A stretch of 64,000 nt of DNA from Polyangia bacterium (GTDB taxonomy: Bacteria; Myxococcota_A; Polyangia; Nannocystales; Nannocystaceae): the NCBI GenBank assembly GCA_030429545.1, contig JAUIFF010000004.1:1-64000 (forward strand). Direction: 5' to 3'. This document shows, in pieces, positions 44,209 through 52,840 of the stretch (position 1 is its first letter; the number at the start of each line of letters is the position of its first letter). The notes under the pieces are model-generated. The model was not told where the DNA came from, did no database searches, and saw only the letters and a list, made by a program, of their open reading frames with translations. The position numbers and the translations under genes are program-made.

Positions 44209-44796
44209 TCACTCAATTCGCCACACGCGGGCGTCGTAAAAACACCAGTTGTCGACCTTGTCGCCGTCGAGGGTGACGAGCGAGAGGTCGTAGTCGGGTT
44301 CGTCGATCACCACCCAAATCCGGTGGTCCTGGCCCTGGGCCGGCATCATCGCGTGGGGGGCATCGCTGGCGCCGACTCGCAGCTCACCGTTGTAGGCCGA
44401 GCAGCGGATCTCCATCATGTAGGTGCCCGCGGTGTCTAAGTTTTCGAGCCAGATGTAGAGCTTGCCGGACTGCCACTTGAACCACATCACCGGTTGGACG
44501 GGGAAGTACGACTGGATCTGATTTCCCTCGAGCCAGCCGCGTTTTTCGTGGACGGGGGTCCGGGCCGACAGCACAATCTCCTCGTCTTTTTCCCAAAACT
44601 TCGACTTGAGTGCGCGGTGGGCAAACTCCCGGCTCAGGCCCGCGACGACCTTTTCCCAGCCCTCGACCGATGTGTTGGTCAACTTTCGCAGCTGGCGGCG
44701 CTCGAGCTTCGGATCGGCGAATGTTCGTCGGTCGAGCTTGACTTGCGGCTGAAGAATGGCGGTACCTGGGCGAATTTTCTTGAGGTCTTCGGGCAT
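44209..44796 (-). CDS. Hypothetical protein
   Basis: The 195-residue soluble product has ATG 44796 (CGGAG upstream). The N-terminal 80 residues are basic and helical ('LERRQLRKLTNTSVEGWEKV'). The rest is beta-rich with many Trp ('PVMWFKWQSGKLYIWLENLD', 'RIWVVIDEPDYDLSLVTLDG', 'WCFYDARVWRIE'). I recognise no family. It is divergent from the Ser/Thr kinase gene at 44962, with 165 bases between them. Confidence 0.65.
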   Translation of the reverse strand: MPEDLKKIRPGTAILQPQVKLDRRTFADPKLERRQLRKLTNTSVEGWEKVVAGLSREFAHRALKSKFWEKDEEIVLSARTPVHEKRGWLEGNQIQSYFPVQPVMWFKWQSGKLYIWLENLDTAGTYMMEIRCSAYNGELRVGASDAPHAMMPAQGQDHRIWVVIDEPDYDLSLVTLDGDKVDNWCFYDARVWRIE

Positions 44797-44961
44797 GGGA
44801 AACTCCGACGCAATTGTAGATGTAGGTCCCAGGCGTATGCGCGCAGACAGCGGGGATTCACGTTTTTGGAGACCCGTCAACCTCACGGCGCGAATCGGTC
44901 CGTAGCCGAAAAATGCACGTATTTAGGCCACTCGCCGCGGGTTTTGTAGGCTCGCTAAGTG

Positions 44962-45948
44962 ATGGAATTTGAGCTCCACGTCGAAGAGGTCGTGCCCCCG
45001 ACGGCCACGCTGCCCCGGCAACCGGGAACCGTCGATGACTTAGGCGTTGGGGCACATGTTGCCCATCTCAAACGCTACGAGATTATTCGCTGCATAGGCG
45101 AAGGCGGGATGGGCCGGGTGTACCAGGCCTACGACCCGATGCTGCGGCGCGATGTTGCGATCAAGGTGATGAAGCCCGATGTCCCGGAGGCCGAGCGTCG
45201 ACGGTTTCGTCGCGAGGCTATCTATGGAGCTCGGTTTTGCCACCCCGGGATCGCCCGCGTGTTCGACATGGGCGAGATGCAGGGCGACGGCCATTCGCAG
45301 TGGTTTTCGATGGAGTACCTCGCCGGCTCCGACCTCGACCGGATTGTCACCCGCGTACGTGAGCGCGGGCAATATCTGCCGTTTTTGAGTGTGCTCGACA
45401 CCTTTCGCCAGGTGCTCGCATCGCTGCAATACGCCCACGACTGCGGCGTGGTGCACCGCGACATCAAGCCGGCGAACATGTTCTTAAACCGCGATCCCAA
45501 CACCCAGTTTTTGACGACCAAGTTGCTCGACTTTGGCATCGCCATCGATATGGAAGCGCCGCCTCGCAAGGAGAGCCTGTGTGGCGACCCGTTTTACATG
45601 TCGCCCGAGCAAACCGTGCCCGGCAAAAAAGTCGACCCCCGAGCCGATGTATATGCAGCGGGTATCAGCCTCTACGAAGTCGTCACCGGGCTGCACCCGT
45701 TTGGGGGGCTGCGCGACGCCCCCTTGGGTGACCTGTTTGCCGCCCAGCGCGAGCACATGCCCCCGCCGCCGAGCCGCTACATGCCCAAGGCCTATAGCGC
45801 CCGCGTGGCCAAGGGCCTCGATATGGTGTTTGCCCGCGCCTGTGCCAAGGACCCCGAGGAACGCTTTCAAAGTGCCCGCGACATGCTCGAGATGATGATG
45901 GTGTTGTTGATGCCCAACAACATGGGCATGGGCGTGGGACTCGGTTGA
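44962..45948 (+). CDS. Hanks-type Ser/Thr protein kinase
   Basis: The 328-residue product has about 38 residues before the kinase domain, then 'IGEGGMGRVYQAYDP' (Gly loop), 'VAIKVM' (ATP Lys), 'HRDIKPANMFLN' (catalytic Asp), 'LLDFGIA' (DFG), 'DPFYMSPEQTVPG' (APE equivalent) and 'DVYAAGISLYEVVTGLHPFG'. All catalytic residues are intact. There is no membrane segment or sensor domain, so it is a soluble kinase of the kind abundant in myxobacteria; targets are unknown. ATG 44962 follows a GTG at 44959. Confidence 0.9.
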   Translation: MEFELHVEEVVPPTATLPRQPGTVDDLGVGAHVAHLKRYEIIRCIGEGGMGRVYQAYDPMLRRDVAIKVMKPDVPEAERRRFRREAIYGARFCHPGIARVFDMGEMQGDGHSQWFSMEYLAGSDLDRIVTRVRERGQYLPFLSVLDTFRQVLASLQYAHDCGVVHRDIKPANMFLNRDPNTQFLTTKLLDFGIAIDMEAPPRKESLCGDPFYMSPEQTVPGKKVDPRADVYAAGISLYEVVTGLHPFGGLRDAPLGDLFAAQREHMPPPPSRYMPKAYSARVAKGLDMVFARACAKDPEERFQSARDMLEMMMVLLMPNNMGMGVGLG

Positions 45949-45969
45949 GCCCGTCGGCCCGGAGGTGCG

Positions 45970-47430
45970 ATGGCAAAAAAGTCCCGTGAGCAGGCGATTT
46001 TTGGCGATTTTCAAACGCCTCCAGCGCTCGCGGCCCTTGTCTGTCGCACACTTGCCAAGCGGCAGATCAAGCCAACAACCATCCTCGAACCGACCTGCGG
46101 GGATGGTCATTTTTTAGTTGCTGCTACAACATACTTTCCCACGTGCAGGCATCGAGTTGGTGTTGAGATCAATCCCGTTCGCCTACAGCGGGCACGGGAG
46201 GCATTGGCCACAACCCCGGGCACAAAGCTTGTGTGCGGTGACTTTTTTCGGGTGGATTGGTCGAACTTGCTGGCAACGCTCCAAGACCCGCTGCTGGTTG
46301 TCGGCAATCCGCCGTGGGTCACCAACGCGGAGCTCAGCGTGCACCGTGGACAAAACTTCCCCGAAAAAACCAACAACCGGGCCGGGTTTACCGGCCTCGA
46401 CGGACTGACGGGCAAGAGCAACTTCGATATTTCCCAGTGGATCTGCCAGCATCTTGTTGAGCGGCTACAGGGGCGCGAGGCGACGCTTGCGATGCTGCTA
46501 AAGACCGCGGTTGCCCGCAAAATCATTGCAGATGCATGGAGTTCGGGGGCCGCTGTCCATGGCGTCGAACTCCACATGTTGGATGCCAAGCAGCACTTTG
46601 GTGCCCATGTCGATGCCTGCCTTTTGCTTGCACACACCGGACGTGCCGGTGACCGTACATGTCGCGTGTATCAACAACTTTCGCAGCCCGAGGTGGCCTG
46701 TGAACTCGGCTATGAGCCCGGGGTTGGGCTGATTGCCGACCGCGTACTGCGTGACGCGACCCGCGGGTTTGAAACGACGGGCGCGCACCAGACAACCTGG
46801 CGCTCGGGGATCAAGCACGATTGCGCCAAGGTCTTTGAGCTGCGAGCCGTCGACGGCCAATTGGTCAACGGCTTTGGCGAGGTCGTCGACATCGAGTCTG
46901 AGTATTGTTTGCCCCTGCGCAAGAGCTCGGATGTCGCCCACGATCGGCTCGACACCGGGCGCTATTTGGTTGTTCCCCAGCGACGGGTGGGAGAGGACAC
47001 CGCGGGGCTCCAGCGACGTGCACCCAAGTTGTGGCAATATTTGAGCATACATGGAGACCGGCTCGACGCCCGCAAGAGCCGGATTTACCGCGGTCGCCCA
47101 CGGTTCTCGATTTTTGGTATTGGTGACTATACATTTTCCCCGTGGAAAGTCGCAATCTCGGGGCTCTACAAGTCCCTCGAGTTTCGCCTGGTCGGGCCGG
47201 CAAGTGACGGTAAGCCGGTGGTATTCGACGATACCGTGTACTTTCTGGCGTGTGCGTCGCGGGGGCAGGCCGCGGCTATTCATGCCGCGTTGATGTCAAA
47301 AACAGGGCAACAGTTTTTTTCGGCACTCATTTTTTGGGACCAAAAACGTCCGGTCACGGCCGGGCTGTTGCGCAGGCTCGACCTTGAAAAACTCGTCGAG
47401 CACTGTCGGCAAACCCGTGAGGTGGGCTAA
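45970..47430 (+). CDS. Orphan N6-adenine DNA methyltransferase
   Basis: The 486-residue product has 'FGDFQTPPALAALVCRTL' (motif X), 'ILEPTCGDGHFLVAATTYF' (motif I, SAM binding), 'VVGNPPWVTNAEL' (motif IV catalytic NPPW) and a C-terminal half that resembles the TaqI/Eco57I-type specificity region ('FSIFGIGDYTFSPWKVAISG'). The NPPW motif indicates transfer to adenine N6. No endonuclease gene is adjacent, so it is either a solitary epigenetic methylase or an unpaired restriction relic. It starts 21 bases after the kinase, and its stop overlaps that of the convergent gene (47427-47430). Confidence 0.85.
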   Translation: MAKKSREQAIFGDFQTPPALAALVCRTLAKRQIKPTTILEPTCGDGHFLVAATTYFPTCRHRVGVEINPVRLQRAREALATTPGTKLVCGDFFRVDWSNLLATLQDPLLVVGNPPWVTNAELSVHRGQNFPEKTNNRAGFTGLDGLTGKSNFDISQWICQHLVERLQGREATLAMLLKTAVARKIIADAWSSGAAVHGVELHMLDAKQHFGAHVDACLLLAHTGRAGDRTCRVYQQLSQPEVACELGYEPGVGLIADRVLRDATRGFETTGAHQTTWRSGIKHDCAKVFELRAVDGQLVNGFGEVVDIESEYCLPLRKSSDVAHDRLDTGRYLVVPQRRVGEDTAGLQRRAPKLWQYLSIHGDRLDARKSRIYRGRPRFSIFGIGDYTFSPWKVAISGLYKSLEFRLVGPASDGKPVVFDDTVYFLACASRGQAAAIHAALMSKTGQQFFSALIFWDQKRPVTAGLLRRLDLEKLVEHCRQTREVG

Positions 47431-48248
47431 ACCGGCACCTGGTCGACACTTGAGAGCATCTTGCCGTCGTCGCCAAAATCGACCCTGCGGACCTCGAAGT
47501 AGCGTTGCTTTTTGCCGTTGGCGAGCCGGCGCTTGACCGGTGCGTTTGTTTGCCCGGCGGCAAACACAATCGGGATCCCGAGTTTGTGGCGCCAGCGTTC
47601 GGAGCGGTGGCGATGGCCAAACATCAACACGTCGCAGCGGTTGCGAATGACTGCCTGGAGCTCGGCCGAGTCGATCAGGCAGTGGCCGATGTCGCGGTAA
47701 AATGGGTGGTGGTGCAGGCACAGTACGGTTCGCTCGTTGTCCTGGCGCGGCTCGGCGAGTAGGGCATCAAGTCGTTGTAGCTGCATTTTCCCACAGCGGC
47801 CGGTTGCTAAAAAATCCTCGCGGTTGGCGGTGTCGAGGCCAATGACCCGGACATTGCCAAAGCGGCGCACCAGCGGAAACATCTGGTCCATCACAATGGT
47901 TTCAACGCTCGCCCCTTGAAGCCCAAGTAGCTCACCGAGAATGGACTGCTGGAACGCCAGCCGTGCCTTCCGGCGAAAGGCGCTGCCATGCTCGGCGACG
48001 TCGTGGTTACCGGGCACAATAAACAGCTCAAACCCAGCTTTTTGCAGCGGTCGCATGAGGGCGACAGCCTGGGAAAACTCGCCTTTGCGGCCGTTTTGGG
48101 TGACGTCGCCGGTCACCGCAATCACCGGCTTTTCGCGGTCTCGATAGAGCTTGAGCAGGCCGGCAACGACCTTTTGAAACTGAACATTGTCACGGGCGCG
48201 CGGCCGTTTGCGGATATGTACGTCACTTAATTGGAGCAGTCGCGTCAC
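47427..48248 (-). CDS. Calcineurin-like metallophosphoesterase
   Basis: The 273-residue product has the start taken at GTG 48248 (GAAGG upstream), giving 'MTRLLQLSDVHIRKRP', the usual family opening. Metal motifs are complete: 'LSDVH', 'AVTGDVTQNG', 'VPGNHD', 'LCLHHHPFY' and 'MFGHRHRS'. It resembles cyclic-nucleotide phosphodiesterase (CpdA-like) or related cytosolic phosphoesterases; the substrate cannot be told from sequence. It is distinct from the phosphoesterase domain of the NACHT fusion. Confidence 0.8.
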   Translation of the reverse strand: MTRLLQLSDVHIRKRPRARDNVQFQKVVAGLLKLYRDREKPVIAVTGDVTQNGRKGEFSQAVALMRPLQKAGFELFIVPGNHDVAEHGSAFRRKARLAFQQSILGELLGLQGASVETIVMDQMFPLVRRFGNVRVIGLDTANREDFLATGRCGKMQLQRLDALLAEPRQDNERTVLCLHHHPFYRDIGHCLIDSAELQAVIRNRCDVLMFGHRHRSERWRHKLGIPIVFAAGQTNAPVKRRLANGKKQRYFEVRRVDFGDDGKMLSSVDQVPV

Positions 48249-48385
48249 AGCCTTCGATTGTACCAAGGTTTATCGGCGGCCGTGCTGTTGCGCGCTCTCG
48301 GCCGGTCAGAGCCAGAAACCTCGGGGCATATACACGGGTGACAAATCCCGTGCCGACGACCGCAAAATGGCGATATGGTAGCGGT

Positions 48386-48892
48386 GTGTCTGTGCAGGCG
48401 GAATTTGAGCGGCAATACGCCGATCGGCGGGTCGTGATCTGTACCTGTGGCGAGCTGTTTATTGCTGTCTGGACCGACGCACCAACGATCGTGCAGATGG
48501 ATGCTTTTGAGCAGCACGGGCGAGCCTACGAACAAGCGCTGGGACGGGGTGTGCTGTTGTCGAACCTCGCGGTCTCGGGCACGCCGAAATTCGACGACAG
48601 CGTGCGTCGCAAGGCGGCCGAGCTCACAGCTGATCCGGGCCTGTTTGCGCTGGCCCGCGCACACACGATTTTGATGGACGGGTTTAAAGGGACGGCCGTT
48701 CGCGCGTTTGTCCAGACGTTCTTGCTGTTGGGACGCCCGCCACATCCGACAAAGGTGTTTTCGTCGGTCCCCGCAGCGGCGCCATGGATGTGTACACAAC
48801 TATCCCGTTCGCCGCTCACATGGACGGCGGATGCAATCGTCGAGGCCCATGCCCAAGCCCGGCGCAGTGCCGAGGCCTATGTTGGCGACTAG
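48386..48892 (+). CDS. Hypothetical protein
   Basis: The 168-residue product has GTG 48386 as a likely start ('VSVQAEFERQYADRRVVICT'); an upstream GTG at 48338 is possible. It is a compact alpha/beta protein containing 'CGELFIAVWTDAPTIVQMDA' and 'HTILMDGFKGTAVRAFVQTF', a pattern seen in small STAS- or PII-interacting-type proteins of myxobacteria, but I cannot assign a family. Its stop overlaps that of the convergent lipoprotein gene (CTAG, 48889-48892). Confidence 0.65.
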   Translation: MSVQAEFERQYADRRVVICTCGELFIAVWTDAPTIVQMDAFEQHGRAYEQALGRGVLLSNLAVSGTPKFDDSVRRKAAELTADPGLFALARAHTILMDGFKGTAVRAFVQTFLLLGRPPHPTKVFSSVPAAAPWMCTQLSRSPLTWTADAIVEAHAQARRSAEAYVGD

Positions 48893-50661
48893 CCGCCAAG
48901 CCGGCGCATGAGTTGATCTTCAAACAGTGAGGTCGGTTCGAGCGAACCGGCTTGGTCGGCTCCCTCAACCCAGTCCTCGGGTTCGGTTTCCCAGCCATCT
49001 AGGGTTTGGGTTTGGGTTTCGACCTGCAAGCTTGGGGCCGGGCCAATGACATAGCCATGGCCAAATTGCCGTGAGCGCAACAGGCCGGTGCCGTGGAGGT
49101 TCCACAGCACAGACTGGGTGGCCGAATGGCCAGCCCCACTGCTATAGCTGCCGCGATTGACCGCCGACCAGCCGTCGTTGAGTTCGCTGTTGTCGATCAG
49201 GTTGGCTGTCGCTAGCGAGTGGTGAAACTCGGAGTACCCGGTAAATCCGGTATCGGTCTTGTCGATCGGGACAGCTACCCCGTCGCTGCTGACAATCCGC
49301 AGCCAGACAATCCCGCTTGCGCCAAAACCCCAGTTTTGGATGAAGTTGTGGCGACCGGCGAGCCCAACGAGGTCGGCAAACAGGACCTCGGAACTTTGCC
49401 GGACCTCAAACAGGTACCCATTGCCACCACCACCGCGGTTTTGCGGTGCTTCGAGCCGGCAATCTCGCACGGTGACCCGGTTGGCCTGTCGCACCAGGAT
49501 GCCGCCGGACTGCAGGTGACGCCCAGCCCCGAGCCCTTCGTTTGGCGCTCCGGGGGACGCGAACGATTCGATGTCGCGGATCCAACTATCGACCACCCCG
49601 TCGAACTCCAAAACATGGACCTGGTCCTGCTCCCATGCCGCATCCCAAGAGACCGCGTCGGCGATGCCGAGTTGCTCCACCCCAACCTCGCGCAGCGCCC
49701 CCGCGACCGTTCGCAGGTTGGCCTGGTCGCGCATCAGCGCGGGGTAGCGCAGGGGCACATCGAGGGTCACGCGGTTGGGCGTTGAGGAGGTATCGACAGC
49801 GGTTACGCGACGCCAAAAAAACGGTTGCCATGTGTCGTTGAACGCCATCCACGTGCCGTCCATCCCGTGCTCTTCGACAAATGCCTCGCTGATGGTCCAG
49901 CCGACGACGACCGCGCTGCCTGGCTGTAAGGAGCTTGCATCTGCAACTTCTAGGGTTGTCGCCCGATTTTGTGCATCTGCAACCAAATCAAGGGGCTCGC
50001 CATATGTCAGCGCACCGCGAAACCGGATGTGGCTTTTGTGGGACATGCCTTCACTCGCGGTCATCCACAGCCGCGAGAGTTTGGGCCCCGCTCCCCGCAA
50101 AACAATATTCGAGCTTGAAATGACAACGGGGGCGTCGAGGCGATAGAGCCCTTCGGGAAAGAAAATGATTGCCCCACCGGCTTGTTCGGCCTGGGCGATG
50201 GCTGCCGTGAGTGCCGGACTGCTGTCGGACTGTCCCGTTGGATCTGCTCCGTGGTCCAAAACCACATCGATTTCGAGGTCCGCAAGTGCCTGGGCGAGGG
50301 GCGCTTCGCTGTGGCGATAGCCTGCGTAGGAGAAGTCGTGGAGAAACCGACCGGCGTCGTCGGTGTGCTCGGGCGTCCAATCTTCTGGGTAGAGTTGACT
50401 GCGCCAAACCTGGGGTGGGGCGTCGGTGTCCGAGTCGCTCTCTGTGTCGGTATCGGTGTCGGTTTCGCTTTCAGATGCCGACTCGACTTCGTTGCCGGAC
50501 GAAGAACTTGTCGATACATCGGTTTCGCTTTCGAACGTCGTTTCTTCGGGGCTAGAGGTGCCGACGCTTGTTTGGTCGGTTGAACTCTCGGACCCTTCTT
50601 CGGCGGGACAACCAGCTGCGGCAAGGAGGAATGCTCCGACGAGCAGTGGGCGGGACAACAT
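48889..50661 (-). CDS. Lipoprotein with pectate-lyase-3-type beta-helix
   Basis: The 590-residue product starts at ATG 50661, giving signal 'PLLVGAFLLAAAGC' with lipobox. A Ser/Thr/Glu/Asp linker (20-85) includes a (Thr-Asp) repeat. The domain then opens 'DHGADPTGQSDSSPALTAAI' and 'AIIFFPEGLYRLDAPVVISS', the hallmark of the pectate lyase 3 superfamily, followed by right-handed beta-helix turns ('NRVTVRDCRLEAPQNRG'). It probably binds or cleaves polysaccharide at the cell surface. A longer start at 50784 exists but lacks a signal peptide. Confidence 0.8.
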   Translation of the reverse strand: MLSRPLLVGAFLLAAAGCPAEEGSESSTDQTSVGTSSPEETTFESETDVSTSSSSGNEVESASESETDTDTDTESDSDTDAPPQVWRSQLYPEDWTPEHTDDAGRFLHDFSYAGYRHSEAPLAQALADLEIDVVLDHGADPTGQSDSSPALTAAIAQAEQAGGAIIFFPEGLYRLDAPVVISSSNIVLRGAGPKLSRLWMTASEGMSHKSHIRFRGALTYGEPLDLVADAQNRATTLEVADASSLQPGSAVVVGWTISEAFVEEHGMDGTWMAFNDTWQPFFWRRVTAVDTSSTPNRVTLDVPLRYPALMRDQANLRTVAGALREVGVEQLGIADAVSWDAAWEQDQVHVLEFDGVVDSWIRDIESFASPGAPNEGLGAGRHLQSGGILVRQANRVTVRDCRLEAPQNRGGGGNGYLFEVRQSSEVLFADLVGLAGRHNFIQNWGFGASGIVWLRIVSSDGVAVPIDKTDTGFTGYSEFHHSLATANLIDNSELNDGWSAVNRGSYSSGAGHSATQSVLWNLHGTGLLRSRQFGHGYVIGPAPSLQVETQTQTLDGWETEPEDWVEGADQAGSLEPTSLFEDQLMRRLGG

Positions 50662-50791
50662 GTCCAGGAGATTACCGCGGGCATACGTCGGCCCGGCAGC
50701 TACCTTTTGCCAGCCGATGTCCGACTCGCATGCGAATACGCGTGTGCCCCGGCGTATCGGGGCAACACGGATACGTGCGTGCAATCTGGAC

Positions 50792-52111
50792 TTAGGCCTT
50801 GCGCCGGCGCTTGCGCGGGGCAGAGCTCGGGGCAGGCTTCTTGCCCCCGGACTTTTGCCCCGATTTGGCGGCCGACTTTGCCTTGGCCTTGGGAGCAGCC
50901 TTAGACCTGGCCTTGGGAGCAGCTGGAGCCTCGGGCAACTTGTCGCGCAACAGGTCGCCTAGGCTGCCGAAACCTTTGCCCTTGCCCCGCGTTGCCTTTT
51001 TGGTCTCGGCCTTGAACGAGCGATAGGCTTGGCGGGCCTCGGCATCGGCCACGCCCTTGATGCTCAACCGCAGTTTCCCAGAGCTGGTGTCGCGGTTGAG
51101 CACCACGACCTCAACTTTCTTGCCCATGGGGAACGCGCGTCGGGCATCGCCGCCATGGGGGAGGCCGAGCTCGCGGTTGGGCACGATGCCGCGACCGATC
51201 GGTGTATCAACAAGGACCCCGGCGGCGGTCACCTGGGCAACCGTGGCCTCCATGACTTTTTCGGCGGCTTTTTGGGCCTCGACGTCCTGTTGGGCCCGCA
51301 TTGTCAGGCTGATCTTGAGCTCGTCGGAGCCGGGGCGAGGCTCCATGGCCAACACCCGGACCTTGACCGACTCCCCGACACTGAGCACATCTTCGACCCG
51401 GTCGACCCGGCCGTGCCCAAGCTGCGAAACGTGGCACAGGCCCTCTAGACCGCCCAAATCGATAAATGCGCCGTAGGGCTGGATGGAGCGAACGGTGCCG
51501 GTGAGCTCGGCTCCAACTTCGAGTTTATCGCGCAGCGCCTGCCCCTGTTGGCGGCGTTCATCGGCCAACACGGCCTTGCGCGAGACTACAACCGAGCGCC
51601 CGCCGTCGCGGATTTCGGTGACTTGAAATTGCAACTTTTGATCGATGAGGTGGTCGAAGTTTGGCTGGTAGGTGATGTCGGCCTGGGAAGCCGGACAAAA
51701 TGCGCGGATGCCTGCGATCTCGACCGTGAGGCCACCTTTGGTGGTGCCGGTGACAGTGCCCTCGATCGGGGCCTTACTTTCATATGCAATTTCGATGGTG
51801 GCCTTGCCCACGCCACCACCGCGGCCGAGGTTTTTGACCAGCAGTGGCCCGTCGCGGTCGATCTTGGCGACAGTTGCCCGGATGGTATCGCCGACGCCGA
51901 CGGTCAGCTGCCCGCGGGCATCGCAAAGTTGCTCGCGGTCGATCCGTGCCTCGGCCTTGGCCCCGACATCGACAAAGAGTGTGTGGCTCCCGACCTGAAT
52001 CACCACCCCCTGGACCGACTGACCGACGCGAAGTCGTTGCGACGACTTGCGTGGCTGGGCGCCCTGGGAGGCTTCAAACATGGCTGCGAAATCTTCGTCT
52101 TGCTCGGCCAT
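50792..52111 (-). CDS. S1-domain RNA-binding protein (ribosomal protein S1-like)
   Basis: The 439-residue product starts at ATG 52111 ('MAEQDEDFAAMFEAS'). Three clear S1 OB-fold domains are visible: 'VGQSVQGVVIQVGSHTLFVD' (about 30-95), 'EGTVTGTTKGGLTVEIAGI' (about 115-180) and 'GTVRSIQPYGAFIDLGGLEG' (about 200-265); a fourth degenerate one starts at 'MEATVAQVTAAGVLVDTPIG'. The last 70 residues are a Lys/Ala/Pro-rich basic tail. It is shorter than canonical S1 (about 560), so it may be an S1-like translation or RNA-decay factor rather than the main S1. Confidence 0.85.
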   Translation of the reverse strand: MAEQDEDFAAMFEASQGAQPRKSSQRLRVGQSVQGVVIQVGSHTLFVDVGAKAEARIDREQLCDARGQLTVGVGDTIRATVAKIDRDGPLLVKNLGRGGGVGKATIEIAYESKAPIEGTVTGTTKGGLTVEIAGIRAFCPASQADITYQPNFDHLIDQKLQFQVTEIRDGGRSVVVSRKAVLADERRQQGQALRDKLEVGAELTGTVRSIQPYGAFIDLGGLEGLCHVSQLGHGRVDRVEDVLSVGESVKVRVLAMEPRPGSDELKISLTMRAQQDVEAQKAAEKVMEATVAQVTAAGVLVDTPIGRGIVPNRELGLPHGGDARRAFPMGKKVEVVVLNRDTSSGKLRLSIKGVADAEARQAYRSFKAETKKATRGKGKGFGSLGDLLRDKLPEAPAAPKARSKAAPKAKAKSAAKSGQKSGGKKPAPSSAPRKRRRKA

Positions 52112-52362
52112 AGGGGGCGAAGCATGCCCGGTTGGTTGGCGAGTCACAACCCGGTGGTCGGTTTTTTGGGTGAACTTCCTCGCATCTATCCGGCGATGGG
52201 CTCAAAAACGCCGTGCCTGCAACCGGGAGATCAGCCGCGGCGGCTGCTTTGAGGCTGCAGGCCAACGTTACCGAGGTCGCCTCGGTCACCGGAATCGGAC
52301 CTACGAGCCGCTAGCTGCCGTTGGCGTTGAAAAAATATGTTTGTACAAGCAAAATCCGGGCG

Positions 52363-52701
52363 ATGGCCAATCACCCGCTGCCCGCCAATATCCTGCGTCG
52401 AGAAACGGTGTCGCAGGAGCGGTTTGAGACCCTTTTGGAGCACCCGCGGGCGCGGATTGAGCGGATTTGGGGACCGGTGGCGTCGCCCTCGGAGATCTAC
52501 GAGCAGGCCCACGACGAATGGATTTTGCTGCTCGCAGGTCGGGCGAAACTCGAGATCTGCGACGGGCCGAGCCATGTCCTCACGGCCGGCGATTATCTGC
52601 TGATTCCAGCCGGGCAACGGCATCGCGTGCTTCATGCCAGCGCCGAGGCGCTGTGGCTGGCGGTGCACTTTGCCGGGCCCGCCGATCGAGAAGCTGAATA
52701 G
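52363..52701 (+). CDS. Cupin-domain protein
   Basis: The 112-residue product uses ATG 52363. It is a single cupin barrel: 'EIYEQAHDEWILLLAGRAKL' (motif 1, with His and Glu) and 'AGDYLLIPAGQRHRVLHA' (motif 2 with the metal His). The family resembles small cytosolic cupins without an assigned substrate. It is divergent from the S1 gene by 250 bases, in which no other gene is supported. Confidence 0.75.
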   Translation: MANHPLPANILRRETVSQERFETLLEHPRARIERIWGPVASPSEIYEQAHDEWILLLAGRAKLEICDGPSHVLTAGDYLLIPAGQRHRVLHASAEALWLAVHFAGPADREAE

Positions 52702-52840
52702 TTGGGCGAGAACCTAGCCCGTGGATTTTCTCGACGCCTCACTTGCCGATTTATCGAGGTTGGGTCCCGCGAATCTTCCACTGGCGCCACGACAGCTGCG
52801 ATTCACGAAACCCAACTTCGACAAACTCTTCTGCGCGAGG

